NCBI GenBank assembly: GCA_029233925.1
Contig: JARGOX010000008.1
Location: 131,156-195,155, forward strand
Direction of reading: 5' to 3'
Length of the DNA stretch: 64,000 nucleotides
DNA from: Rhizobiaceae bacterium
GTDB lineage: Bacteria > Pseudomonadota > Alphaproteobacteria > Rhizobiales > Rhizobiaceae
How positions within the stretch are numbered: position 1 is the stretch's first letter; each line of letters starts with the position of its first letter. The position numbers were made by a program, and so were the translations under genes. Under the pieces are notes generated by a model. That model searched no databases and was not told where the DNA came from. It saw nothing but the letters and a program-made list of their open reading frames with translations. Shown here piece by piece: positions 53,538 through 61,713 of the stretch.

Positions 53538-55142
53538 ATGTTCTTATCGCATATGTTCAGCCGCAGGGGCTTCTTGCGTTCAAGTTTGCTGGGGGCGACC
53601 ATGCTTGGTGCTCTGGCATCCGCAGCGCCAGCGCTTGCTCAAACAAACGCGCTCTATGGGCCGGTTGCCGAAAATCCAACCATGGGCGGGCGCCTCAATA
53701 TGGGCCTTTTGGTCGAGCCTCCCGGTCTTGACCCGTTCCACCAGGCCGCCGATGCGCGTATTCGCGTCACCGTTCTGATGTACCAGGGCCTGTTTTACGA
53801 AAGCCCGACGGGCGAGGCCGCTCCATTGCTGGCAGAGAGCTACACCGTTTCCGATGACGGATTGGTCTATACGATCAAGCTGCGCGAAGGTGTCGTCTTC
53901 CACACCGGCCAGCCGATGACAGCCAAGGATGTTGCCTATAGTTACAACTATATCCGCAACGCCGAAAACGGCTCTCCAGGCGCCGGTGACTTTTCGGTCG
54001 TCAGCGATATCGTGGTCAAGGACGATTACACGGTTGAGATAAAACTCTCCGAACCCAATGCATCCATGCCGATGACGCTGGGCAACAAATACGGTGCGAT
54101 TATCCCGGCGGGATATTTCGATGATGAGAATGCCAAGAACCGCATGAATTCTCAAAGTGTCGGAACCGGGCCGTTCAAACTCGTTGAATTTGCACCCAAT
54201 TCGCATGTGATTCTCGACAAGAATGCCGATTATTGGGAAAAGGGCATGCCCTATCTTGATGGCATTGATTTCTCGATCCTGCCCAACAGTGCTTCCATGC
54301 TGATTGCGCTGAAGAACAATCGTGTGGATCTGGTTCCACTCAGCCGCCCGCAGGACGTCCAGCAAATCGAGGGTGTTGAAGGACTCACCATAGAGCGCTG
54401 GCCTTCGCTTGGTCAGACCGCCATTGACCTGGGTGCGGAAACTGCACCACTCGACAATGTGCTCGTACGTCAGGCAATTTCTCTGGCTACGGACAAGAAG
54501 GAAATGATGCAGGCTTCGATCGGTGATTTTGGTACCGTCCTTGGTACGGTTCCAGCCGGTCTCCAGGAAAAATGGGGCCTGCCACTCGATCAGGTGCCCA
54601 TGCAGGGGCCGGACGTCGAAGCGGCCAAGGCGAAACTGGCTGAAGCCGGTATGGCTGATGGGTTCACATTGACGCTGACCACCATCAACGGTTACGACTG
54701 GATGGATCCTGCAGCGGTCACCCTGCGTGAACAGCTTGCAAAAATCGACGTTACGCTCGATATCCAGCGGGTTGATCTGGGTGTCTGGATCAAGAACTTC
54801 CGGTCAAAGCAGATGGGCCTGACCTTTAACGATTGGGCGACACAGCCTGATCCGAACCTTCTGTTCTACCGGCACTTCCACATGCAGCCCAAGGGTGCGG
54901 ATTTCCGCAATTGGAACAATGCAGAAGCCAGTGCATTGCTCGATGATGCCCGTGCAAGCTCCAATGCGGAAGAACGCGCAGAGATCTATACGAAGTTCCA
55001 GAAGATCCTTGCCGAGACAGTACCCACCATCATGCTGTTCTCGCCCGATCACATCACGGTACGCCGCGAACGGGTGAACAATTATTCACAGCATCCCACC
55101 GGTTGGTACTACGGTCTCGCCCGCACCTATCTGAGCGAATGA
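53538..55142 (+). CDS. Dipeptide-type ABC transporter substrate-binding protein with Tat signal
   Basis: This family 5 periplasmic binding protein has about 534 residues. The signal peptide has the twin-arginine motif SRRGFLRSSLLGATMLGALA, so it is probably exported folded. Family blocks are LLAESYTVSDDGLVYTIKLREGVVFHTGQPMTAKDVAYSYN (interrupted here only for naming) and FKLVEFAPNSHVIL. I take the ATG at 53538 because AAAGGGG is well spaced before it; ATGs at 53520 and 53532 are alternatives. A strong stem-loop follows it. Its ligand may be an acidic sugar derivative or modified amino acid rather than a peptide, judging from its operon. Confidence 0.92.
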   Translation: MFLSHMFSRRGFLRSSLLGATMLGALASAAPALAQTNALYGPVAENPTMGGRLNMGLLVEPPGLDPFHQAADARIRVTVLMYQGLFYESPTGEAAPLLAESYTVSDDGLVYTIKLREGVVFHTGQPMTAKDVAYSYNYIRNAENGSPGAGDFSVVSDIVVKDDYTVEIKLSEPNASMPMTLGNKYGAIIPAGYFDDENAKNRMNSQSVGTGPFKLVEFAPNSHVILDKNADYWEKGMPYLDGIDFSILPNSASMLIALKNNRVDLVPLSRPQDVQQIEGVEGLTIERWPSLGQTAIDLGAETAPLDNVLVRQAISLATDKKEMMQASIGDFGTVLGTVPAGLQEKWGLPLDQVPMQGPDVEAAKAKLAEAGMADGFTLTLTTINGYDWMDPAAVTLREQLAKIDVTLDIQRVDLGVWIKNFRSKQMGLTFNDWATQPDPNLLFYRHFHMQPKGADFRNWNNAEASALLDDARASSNAEERAEIYTKFQKILAETVPTIMLFSPDHITVRRERVNNYSQHPTGWYYGLARTYLSE

Positions 55143-55196
55143 TGCAAATATTCGTTGAAGGTCGGGCACATCCGTACCTTTGACATCCGACCATTG

Positions 55197-55219
55197 CGAG
55201 GGGCGAACAGCGCCCCTCG
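55197..55219 (+). terminator. Strong stem-loop between binding protein and permease genes
   Basis: CGAGGGGCG (55197-55205) pairs perfectly with CGCCCCTCG (55211-55219) around a five-base loop AACAG. There is no T-tract after it. It lies between the family 5 binding-protein gene and its permeases and likely stabilises or attenuates the message. Confidence 0.65.
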
Positions 55220-55249
55220 TATCCTCATCCGGCATTTCAGGTATTTTTC

Positions 55250-56194
55250 ATGAGCGCATCATTGGTCAAACGACTTTTCGCCTCTCTACTGACGGCTCTG
55301 CTGGCGTCCCTGTTGGTTTTTTTGCTGATGCGCAGCGTCCCCGGTGACGTTGTCTCGCAAATGATGGGCCAGGCCGGCGGCGACACGGCAGAAAATGCGC
55401 TGCGCCAGTTCTTCGGGCTCGATCAGCCTGTCTACATGCAATATTTCAACTGGCTGCTGCAGGTGCTGCAGGGCGATCTTGGCACCAGTTGGACGCGCGG
55501 CGTTCCGGTGACCGAAATGGTCGGCAAAGCTTTTCTGGTGACGCTTGAAATCGGTGTTATCACCTTGCTGGTTGCAACGCTTGTCGGCGTGCCGCTTGGC
55601 ATCATCGCTGCCATCAATGAGGGCAAGCCACTTGATACATTGATTCAGAGTTTCAATATTCTGGGGCTTTCGGCGCCGGTTTTCTGGACCGGCCTCATGT
55701 TGCTGGTTGGTGTCTCATCCGTGCTTTCCTGGTCGCCACCCCTTCGATTTGTACCGCCATCGCAGTCGCTTTCCACCAACCTTGAAATTCTGGTCCTGCC
55801 CATTCTCAGTCTCGGGCTGTTGCAGGCCGCCGCCTACAGTCAATTTGTCCGTCAGAATGTCGTCTCCGCGATGCACCAGGAATATGTCCGCACCGCCATC
55901 GCCAAGGGTGTGCCTGTGCGGCTGGTTTTCTTCAAGCACATCTTGCGCAATGTCCTCATTCCCATCGTCACCTTCATGGGCCTGATCCTGATCCAGATTC
56001 TGGGCGGTGTGGTCATTATCGAATCTCTCTTCGCCCTGCCGGGTCTCGGACGGCTGCTGCTCAGCGCTATCGAGACACGTGATTATCCGGTGGTTCAAGG
56101 CGCGCTTTTGATCGTCGTAGCGACAGCCATGGTCGTCAATCTGGCGGTCGACCTGACCTATCGGATGATCGACCCGCGTGTACGCGAATCGTGA
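55250..56194 (+). CDS. Dipeptide-type ABC transporter permease (DppB-like)
   Basis: This 314-residue inner-membrane protein has six hydrophobic segments. It shows the DppB-type start (SLVKRLFASLLTALLASLLVFLLMRSVPGD) and the EAA-type block RTAIAKGVPVRLVFFKHILRNVLIPIV. FALPGLGRLLLSAIETRDYPVVQG near the end is family-typical. The spacing to the binding-protein stop is 107 bases with a stem-loop. The DppC-like gene follows after 19 bases. Confidence 0.93.
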   Translation: MSASLVKRLFASLLTALLASLLVFLLMRSVPGDVVSQMMGQAGGDTAENALRQFFGLDQPVYMQYFNWLLQVLQGDLGTSWTRGVPVTEMVGKAFLVTLEIGVITLLVATLVGVPLGIIAAINEGKPLDTLIQSFNILGLSAPVFWTGLMLLVGVSSVLSWSPPLRFVPPSQSLSTNLEILVLPILSLGLLQAAAYSQFVRQNVVSAMHQEYVRTAIAKGVPVRLVFFKHILRNVLIPIVTFMGLILIQILGGVVIIESLFALPGLGRLLLSAIETRDYPVVQGALLIVVATAMVVNLAVDLTYRMIDPRVRES

Positions 56195-56213
56195 TGCACA
56201 GGGGGTGCGCAAT

Positions 56214-57074
56214 ATGAACCAGTCGACCATCCGCTCTGCTCCAGGCCTCCTTGTCGATTCGGCTCGGCGCATGGTGCGTCGTGAGCCCGGCCTGGCATTG
56301 GGGCTGGCAATTCTTGCGGCCATTGTTGCCGTTGCGCTGTTTCCGCAGCTTTTCACCAGTGCCTCACCGTTTGACATAGATGTCGCAGCCTCGATGCTGC
56401 CGCCCTCGGCCGATCACTGGTTCGGGACGGACGATGTGGGCCGCGATATCTATGCACGTGTCATTTTCGGCACCCGCATCACCCTGTCCATCTGCGCTGG
56501 CTCTTTGTTTTTGTCTGCCATCGCCGGCGGCACGCTGGGGCTGATTTCAGGATTCTTTGGCGGCTGGACTGACCAGGTCCTCGGACGCTTTGTCGATGTC
56601 CTCCTGAGCTTTCCGCCGATCATTCTGGGAATCATCATCACCGGCATATTGGGGCCACAGACCATCAATCTGATCCTGGCGCTATCGATTGTCTATATGC
56701 CGGTGTTCTTCCGCATAGCGCGGGCTGGTGCCATGAGTGAAATCGGCAAGACCTATGTGGAAGCCGCCCGTTCAATGGGGATCAATGAGCCGACGATCCT
56801 GCGTCGGCATGTCACGCGCAACGTCATGCCGCTGATTCTCACCCAATACATGATCCTGTTTCCGTTGATTTTGCAGATTCAGGCAGCATTGGGCTTTCTG
56901 GGGCTCGGTGTGCAGCCGCCGACGCCCGATTGGGGCGCCATCCTGGAGCAGGGCAAGGATTTTATCCTGTTCGCACCCTGGATGTCCTTGTTTCCCGGCC
57001 TGGCAGTTCTTCTGGCGTCACTGTCACTGATGTTGGTGGGACGTGCGTTGCAAAAGCGTGTCGATAGCCGATGA
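56214..57074 (+). CDS. Dipeptide-type ABC transporter permease (DppC-like)
   Basis: This 286-residue partner permease has the DppC motif HWFGTDDVGRDIYARVIFGTRI near residue 65 and the EAA loop EAARSMGINEPTILRRHVTRNVMP. I start at the ATG at 56214 (MNQSTIRS), which has GGGGG about nine bases upstream; the longer reading would overlap the DppB-like gene. It ends the transporter block, convergent with a GntR regulator gene 48 bases away. Confidence 0.93.
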   Translation: MNQSTIRSAPGLLVDSARRMVRREPGLALGLAILAAIVAVALFPQLFTSASPFDIDVAASMLPPSADHWFGTDDVGRDIYARVIFGTRITLSICAGSLFLSAIAGGTLGLISGFFGGWTDQVLGRFVDVLLSFPPIILGIIITGILGPQTINLILALSIVYMPVFFRIARAGAMSEIGKTYVEAARSMGINEPTILRRHVTRNVMPLILTQYMILFPLILQIQAALGFLGLGVQPPTPDWGAILEQGKDFILFAPWMSLFPGLAVLLASLSLMLVGRALQKRVDSR

Positions 57075-57101
57075 TCAAGGATTATTCCCCTGATCTTGAC
57101 C

Positions 57102-57116
57102 TCAGGCGCCGCCTGA
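57102..57116. terminator. Small GC hairpin between convergent genes
   Basis: TCAGGCG and CGCCTGA flank a single C, giving a hairpin in the 47 bases between the DppC-like and GntR genes. No T-tract is present on either strand. It could help end both transcripts; the call is weak. Confidence 0.3.
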
Positions 57117-57121
57117 CAGGT

Positions 57122-57838
57122 TCAATTGCCGCTTGCATTCGAAAGCGTGCGCAGCAGATAGCGTCGGATGGCGTCGCTGGCGCCGCTGCGATCACGCCGC
57201 TTGAGCGCTTCGACGATTTCAAGACTGTCCTGGTAGGCGGTTTCGCGCACCGCGGAAACCGGTGCCGGATGGCCGCCGGGGCGTCCCCAACCGGATCTGC
57301 GACGCGAAGCCAGTATCCGCTCAAAGATATCAACGATGAAACGGTTTCGCGATCCGCGGGCGATCGCCAGATGAAGCCCGTATTTGGCTTCCTTGAAGTC
57401 ATTCCAGCTTCCGGCGCGCCGCATGGCGACAAGTGCTTTTTCCATATCGGCGATATGTTCGGCACTCGCCCGCTCGACAACCAGGTCGGGAAGACTGGGT
57501 TCAAACAGCAATCGCGCTTCCAGCAATTCTGCAAGCCCGTATTCAGGCTCGGCTTCTTGCGCCGCCTGCGCCAGCTGATCGGTGACAAAGGTTCCGCGCC
57601 CGACATGGCGCACGATCAGTCCCTCGTCGGTCAATTGGTTCATTGTCTTGCGCACCGTATTGCGCGCTGCACTGAACTGGTCAGCCAAGGTGCGTTCAGT
57701 CGGCAGGCGGCTGCCTGCTTCGAACGAACCGTTCATGATAGCGGCTTTGAGGTCGCGATAGATCGTTTGCGCATCACGTTCGGATTTCGCCCGAATCCCC
57801 GCATTTGGAACGACGGTTACAGTGGAATCTTGAAGCAT
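57122..57838 (-). CDS. GntR family (FadR/FCD) transcriptional regulator
   Basis: This 238-residue regulator has a winged helix (GSRLPTERTLADQFSAARNTVRKTMNQLTDEGL) and a helical effector domain with DLVVERASAEHIADMEKAL and FHLAIARGS-like KYGLHLAIARGS, where FCD metal ligands normally lie. I start at the ATG at 57838 (MLQDSTVTV). It is divergent from the ThDP enzyme gene (215 bases between) and convergent with the transporter operon, so it probably controls one or both. The first part of 57839-58053 may hold its operator, but I see no clear palindrome. Confidence 0.9.
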   Translation of the reverse strand: MLQDSTVTVVPNAGIRAKSERDAQTIYRDLKAAIMNGSFEAGSRLPTERTLADQFSAARNTVRKTMNQLTDEGLIVRHVGRGTFVTDQLAQAAQEAEPEYGLAELLEARLLFEPSLPDLVVERASAEHIADMEKALVAMRRAGSWNDFKEAKYGLHLAIARGSRNRFIVDIFERILASRRRSGWGRPGGHPAPVSAVRETAYQDSLEIVEALKRRDRSGASDAIRRYLLRTLSNASGN

Positions 57839-58053
57839 GTGATGAAACTTTTGGCCTGGGTTGAGACAGCGTCTGATGGAAGATCTTCTACACCATTTAT
57901 GGGCCAGCGACAAATGCGCAGACCGCATATAATCGAGCGCGACCGCAATTTTGGTTGGAAACGGTTGGTTTTGGTATCGAATTGCTCAGTATCGGGCGCA
58001 ATGGGTCCGGTTCCGGCGGGCTCTGGTGCGCGGCAACAATGAAAGAGACAATC

Positions 58054-59739
58054 ATGACACAGAAAAACACGCAGCGCAGGCTTCACGGTGGCAATATTCT
58101 GGTATCGAGTCTACTCGCCCAGCGTGTAGACCGGGTTTTTTGTGTTCCCGGCGAAAGCTACCTGCCGGTGCTCGATGCCTTGCATGATGTGGGCGACAAG
58201 ATCGATCTCGTCGTTTGCCGTCAGGAAGGCGGTGCTGCCAATATGGCAGATGCCTATGGCAAGCTGACGGGCAGACCCGGAGTCTGTTTCGTGACGCGTG
58301 GTCCCGGTGCCACCAATGCTTCGACCGGAGTTCATACGGCGTTCCAGGATTCCACGCCGATGGTGCTCTTTGTTGGTCAGGTGGGCAGTCAGATCAAGGA
58401 TCGGGAAGCTTTCCAGGAAGTCGATTTCAAAGCGATGTTCTCGCCGCTTGCCAAATGGGCGGCAGAAATCAGTGATGTGAGCCGCATCCCGGAATATGTG
58501 CACCGCGCATTCCAGACCGCGATGGCCGGTCGTCCGGGGCCCGTCGTCCTTGCATTGCCCGAAGATGTGCTCAGCGACGAGGTCTTCGAGATGATTGAAG
58601 CCTGTCGGCCAGCGGAGCCAACCTGTGCCGCACCGGCACCGCAGCAACTGGTGCGCCTGCAGGAAATGGTGGAAATGGCCGAACGCCCGCTGATGATCGT
58701 TGGTGGCGGTGGCTGGAGTGGCCAGACGGGCCGCGCCGTGGAGGCCTTCGCCGAGAGATTTGGTGTCGCCATAGCCAGTTCATTGCGTTGTCAGGACTAT
58801 GTGTGCAACGCGCATCCCAACTATATTGGTCATCTGGGCATCGGTGCCGATCCGGCGCTTGCAGAACAGGTCAGAAAATCGGATTTGCTGATTGTCCTCG
58901 GCGCACGGCTGGGTGAAATGACAACGGCCGGCTACACGCTGATCAAGCCGCCCTACTCAAAAAACAAGCTGGTGCATATCTATCCCGACCCGGAAGAACT
59001 GGGCCACGTCTACCAGTCGGACCTGCCGATCAATGCGGCATCTGCCGAAATGGCAAAGGCGCTGGCATTGCTGGAGCCGAAAGGCCGGGGCGACACTGCC
59101 TGGATTGCCGCAGCGCATGGGGACTACAAGGCGAGCCTGACCATTCCGCAATCAGATCGTGATCTTGACATGGCCGAAGTTGTCGCCCGGCTGCGCGACA
59201 CCCTGCCGGATGATACGATTGTCACCAGCGGTGCCGGCAATTATACCGGCTGGGTGCATGCCTATTGGCCCTTTGACACCTTCCGCAGTCAGCTTGCGCC
59301 GACCTCGGGGGCCATGGGGTATGGTGTTCCGGCGGCCGTGGCGGCCAAGCTGACCTGTCCCGAGCGCACAGTGGTGGCCTTCGCCGGGGATGGCTGCTTC
59401 CTGATGAACAGCCAGGAACTGGCAACCGCGGCACAATATGACCTGAAGATTTTGTTTATCGTGGTCAACAACGCCATGTATGGCACCATTCGCATGCACC
59501 AGGAGCGCAATTACCCCGGCCGGACGGTCGGCACGGATCTGCGCAACCCCGATTTCGCGGTTCTTGCACAGGCCTATGGCCTGCATGGAGAGCGTGTCGC
59601 CCACATCGACCAATTCGACGCGGCACTGCAGCGCGCACTGGCCGCGCCCGGTTCGGCGTTGATCGAGCTTGTGGTCGACTCCGACGCCATCTCGTTTCGC
59701 ACGACAATTGCGGCGATGCAGAAGAAGGCGAAGGCGTGA
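58054..59739 (+). CDS. Thiamine diphosphate-dependent enzyme, acetolactate synthase-like
   Basis: This 561-residue enzyme has three domains: the pyrimidine-binding domain with catalytic E58 in VCRQEGGAANMADA, a middle domain (MIVGGGGWSGQTGRAVEAF) and a PP-binding domain with GDG at 445-447 ending at VVNN (FIVVNNAMYGT). This is the acetolactate synthase/benzoylformate decarboxylase/oxalyl-CoA decarboxylase superfamily. ATGs at 58054 and 58039 are both possible. It would decarboxylate or condense a 2-oxoacid, a sensible end step for the RidA- and racemase-containing operon. The substrate is inferred only. Confidence 0.92.
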   Translation: MTQKNTQRRLHGGNILVSSLLAQRVDRVFCVPGESYLPVLDALHDVGDKIDLVVCRQEGGAANMADAYGKLTGRPGVCFVTRGPGATNASTGVHTAFQDSTPMVLFVGQVGSQIKDREAFQEVDFKAMFSPLAKWAAEISDVSRIPEYVHRAFQTAMAGRPGPVVLALPEDVLSDEVFEMIEACRPAEPTCAAPAPQQLVRLQEMVEMAERPLMIVGGGGWSGQTGRAVEAFAERFGVAIASSLRCQDYVCNAHPNYIGHLGIGADPALAEQVRKSDLLIVLGARLGEMTTAGYTLIKPPYSKNKLVHIYPDPEELGHVYQSDLPINAASAEMAKALALLEPKGRGDTAWIAAAHGDYKASLTIPQSDRDLDMAEVVARLRDTLPDDTIVTSGAGNYTGWVHAYWPFDTFRSQLAPTSGAMGYGVPAAVAAKLTCPERTVVAFAGDGCFLMNSQELATAAQYDLKILFIVVNNAMYGTIRMHQERNYPGRTVGTDLRNPDFAVLAQAYGLHGERVAHIDQFDAALQRALAAPGSALIELVVDSDAISFRTTIAAMQKKAKA

Positions 59740-59820
59740 GAGGGCCATTGAACCGGCCAGCCGGCGGCCATGGATTGATGACGTCATGGCGCGCCGGTTT
59801 TGAAGTCTACCAGATATGCT

Positions 59821-60285
59821 CTATGTCAGAGGGACGCAAAGGCCGACCTTGGTCCGGTTCATGACGACGGAGGTGCGAAAGCGCTTCACATTTGCATCGT
59901 CAAAAAACAGCCGGTGGGTGAGGTTCTCGAAATCCCGCATATCCCTGGCAAGGGCGATCAGGGCAAAATCCGCTTCGCCGGTGATGTAATAGCATTGCTG
60001 GATATGGGGTTCCGCCCTGACCTTGCGGCGAAAGGCATCAATCTGATCAATACGTTCGCGCTCCAGTTCGACCAGGATCAGGAAGGTCATCTGAAAGCCC
60101 ACCGCTTCAGGCGCGACAACGGCATTTTCGCCGAGGATCACGCCAGTCGATTTCAGCTGCTTGATCCGCCGCTGTATGGTGGCGACGGAAAGCCCGGTTT
60201 CCAGCGCGATCGACTCCAGCTTCTCGCGCGCATTTTCCTGCAGCAGGCGCAGGATAATGAGGTCGTTGGGCGTTAGCGTGTTCAT
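59821..60285 (-). CDS. Lrp/AsnC family transcriptional regulator
   Basis: This 154-residue protein has an N-terminal helix-turn-helix (LESIALETGLSVATIQRRIKQLKSTGVI) and a RAM domain (MTFLILVELERERIDQIDAF, CYYITGEADFALIALARDM). The ATG at 60285 is chosen from the usual family start MNTLTPNDLIILRLLQ. It is divergent from a PLP-dependent ammonia-lyase-like gene (262 bases between), so it probably senses the amino acid that enzyme degrades. Confidence 0.92.
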   Translation of the reverse strand: MNTLTPNDLIILRLLQENAREKLESIALETGLSVATIQRRIKQLKSTGVILGENAVVAPEAVGFQMTFLILVELERERIDQIDAFRRKVRAEPHIQQCYYITGEADFALIALARDMRDFENLTHRLFFDDANVKRFRTSVVMNRTKVGLCVPLT

Positions 60286-60547
60286 ATCTGTCTCAGTTTC
60301 TTTTCCTGTCTTGCGCGTGTTTGACGGCTTGCCCCTGCCGCAGGCCGTACCGCCTTGAAGTTGCCCAGGGGCGCGCAAATATCCAAACAGAACCGTCTGC
60401 GATGATGCCAAAGGCGCATTGCCCGTTCCCACTAAAAACATGCAATTTGACCAGATCACATCATTATTTTTGTGTTTTTGATATTTTATCTCAAATCTTG
60501 CCGAAGATTGATGTGTTTGAATAGAGTAAATTTTCTAACTTGCATGG

Positions 60548-61603
60548 ATGAAAAATTCAGAAAAAATCTCAGATGTCTCTGCTGACCACCGATATTTCCG
60601 GGCGTCGGCAGATCGTCCCCTGGCATTGCTGGAGCAGTGCCCGGTCTATTGTCCGACACTGTTGGTCGACCATCCGGGGATTGCCGATGAATTGGGCGTC
60701 TCCAGGCTTTTCGTCAAGGATGAGTCACGCCGCATGCGTCTGGGCAGCTTCAAGGCGCTGGGTGGCGCTTTCGCTGTTGCTCAAATGATCTGCGATGCAG
60801 CCGGCACAAAAGATCTGACCAGCCAGGCTGCGAAAACGGCTGCCGACAGCATGACATTCATCACGGCGAGCGCCGGCAACCACGGTCTTTCCGTTGCTGC
60901 AGGTGCGCGAATATTCGGCGCCCATGCCATTATCTATCTGTCCTCCATGGTGCCCGAGGGATTTGCCGCGCGGATTGAAGCATTGGGTGCGCGGGTCGTC
61001 CGCACAGAAGGCGTCTATGAGGATTCCGTTGCGGCCGCCAAAGCGGCGGCGGAACAAAACGGTTGGCTGCTGCTGGCTGATGGCTCCTGGGATGGCTACA
61101 TCGAGCGTCCTGCGCTGGTAATGGAAGGCTATACAGTTATTGCCGAGGAATGCCGTGCGGCATTTGAAAAGACCGGCATCTGGCCCACCCATGTGCTGAT
61201 ACAGGCCGGTGTCGGCGGCGTTGCGGCGGCAATTGCAGCACACATCAGAAGCTTCTGGAGCGAGCAACCGATTATTTCCGTAGTCGAGCCGGATGCCGCG
61301 CCCTGCCTGCTGGAGAGTATTCAAAATCACCGCATGACACAGGTCTCTGGCCCCGTTTCGAACATGGGACGGCTGGACTGCAAGGACGCCTCCCTGATTG
61401 CGGTCAAATCGCTAGAAGTCGATGCCGACGAATTTCTGACGGTCAGTGACGCTGAAGCCGATAGAGCCGTGTCATTGCTTGCAAAATACGGTTTCGAGAC
61501 GACGCCCAGCGGTGCGGCGACAGTCGCCGCCCTGGCCAAAACCCGCCAGGACCCGACAAGCCGTTGTTTGGTGATTGTCACAGAGGGCCCGGAAGGTGGA
61601 TGA
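60548..61603 (+). CDS. PLP-dependent diaminopropionate ammonia-lyase-like enzyme
   Basis: This 351-residue fold-type II enzyme has the PLP Lys at K69 in GSFKALGGA, following VKDESRRMRLGSF, the DESxRxxLxSFK arrangement typical of diaminopropionate ammonia-lyase. TASAGNHGLSVAAGARIFG and VLIQAGVGGVAAAIAAH hold the phosphate and ring contacts. It would eliminate ammonia from a small amino acid to give a 2-oxoacid. It is somewhat shorter than the E. coli enzyme (about 400 residues). A threonine-dehydratase-like activity, as with EutB in ectoine pathways, is the alternative. An M24 peptidase gene follows after 110 bases. Confidence 0.88.
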   Translation: MKNSEKISDVSADHRYFRASADRPLALLEQCPVYCPTLLVDHPGIADELGVSRLFVKDESRRMRLGSFKALGGAFAVAQMICDAAGTKDLTSQAAKTAADSMTFITASAGNHGLSVAAGARIFGAHAIIYLSSMVPEGFAARIEALGARVVRTEGVYEDSVAAAKAAAEQNGWLLLADGSWDGYIERPALVMEGYTVIAEECRAAFEKTGIWPTHVLIQAGVGGVAAAIAAHIRSFWSEQPIISVVEPDAAPCLLESIQNHRMTQVSGPVSNMGRLDCKDASLIAVKSLEVDADEFLTVSDAEADRAVSLLAKYGFETTPSGAATVAALAKTRQDPTSRCLVIVTEGPEGG

Positions 61604-61713
61604 ATTGACTGCCTTTTTAACGTCGCGTCAATATCGAATGGCTGACAGGTAAAGCACCTGACGCTACGATGCATCAGCTCTTGGCCTCCGGTTCAACAAG
61701 GAAACGGCAATTC

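Noticed and set aside
57071-58042. Long open frame on the plus strand across the GntR region
   Set aside because: It lies antisense to a clear GntR regulator (57122-57838), has no recognisable domain, and starts inside the DppC-like gene.
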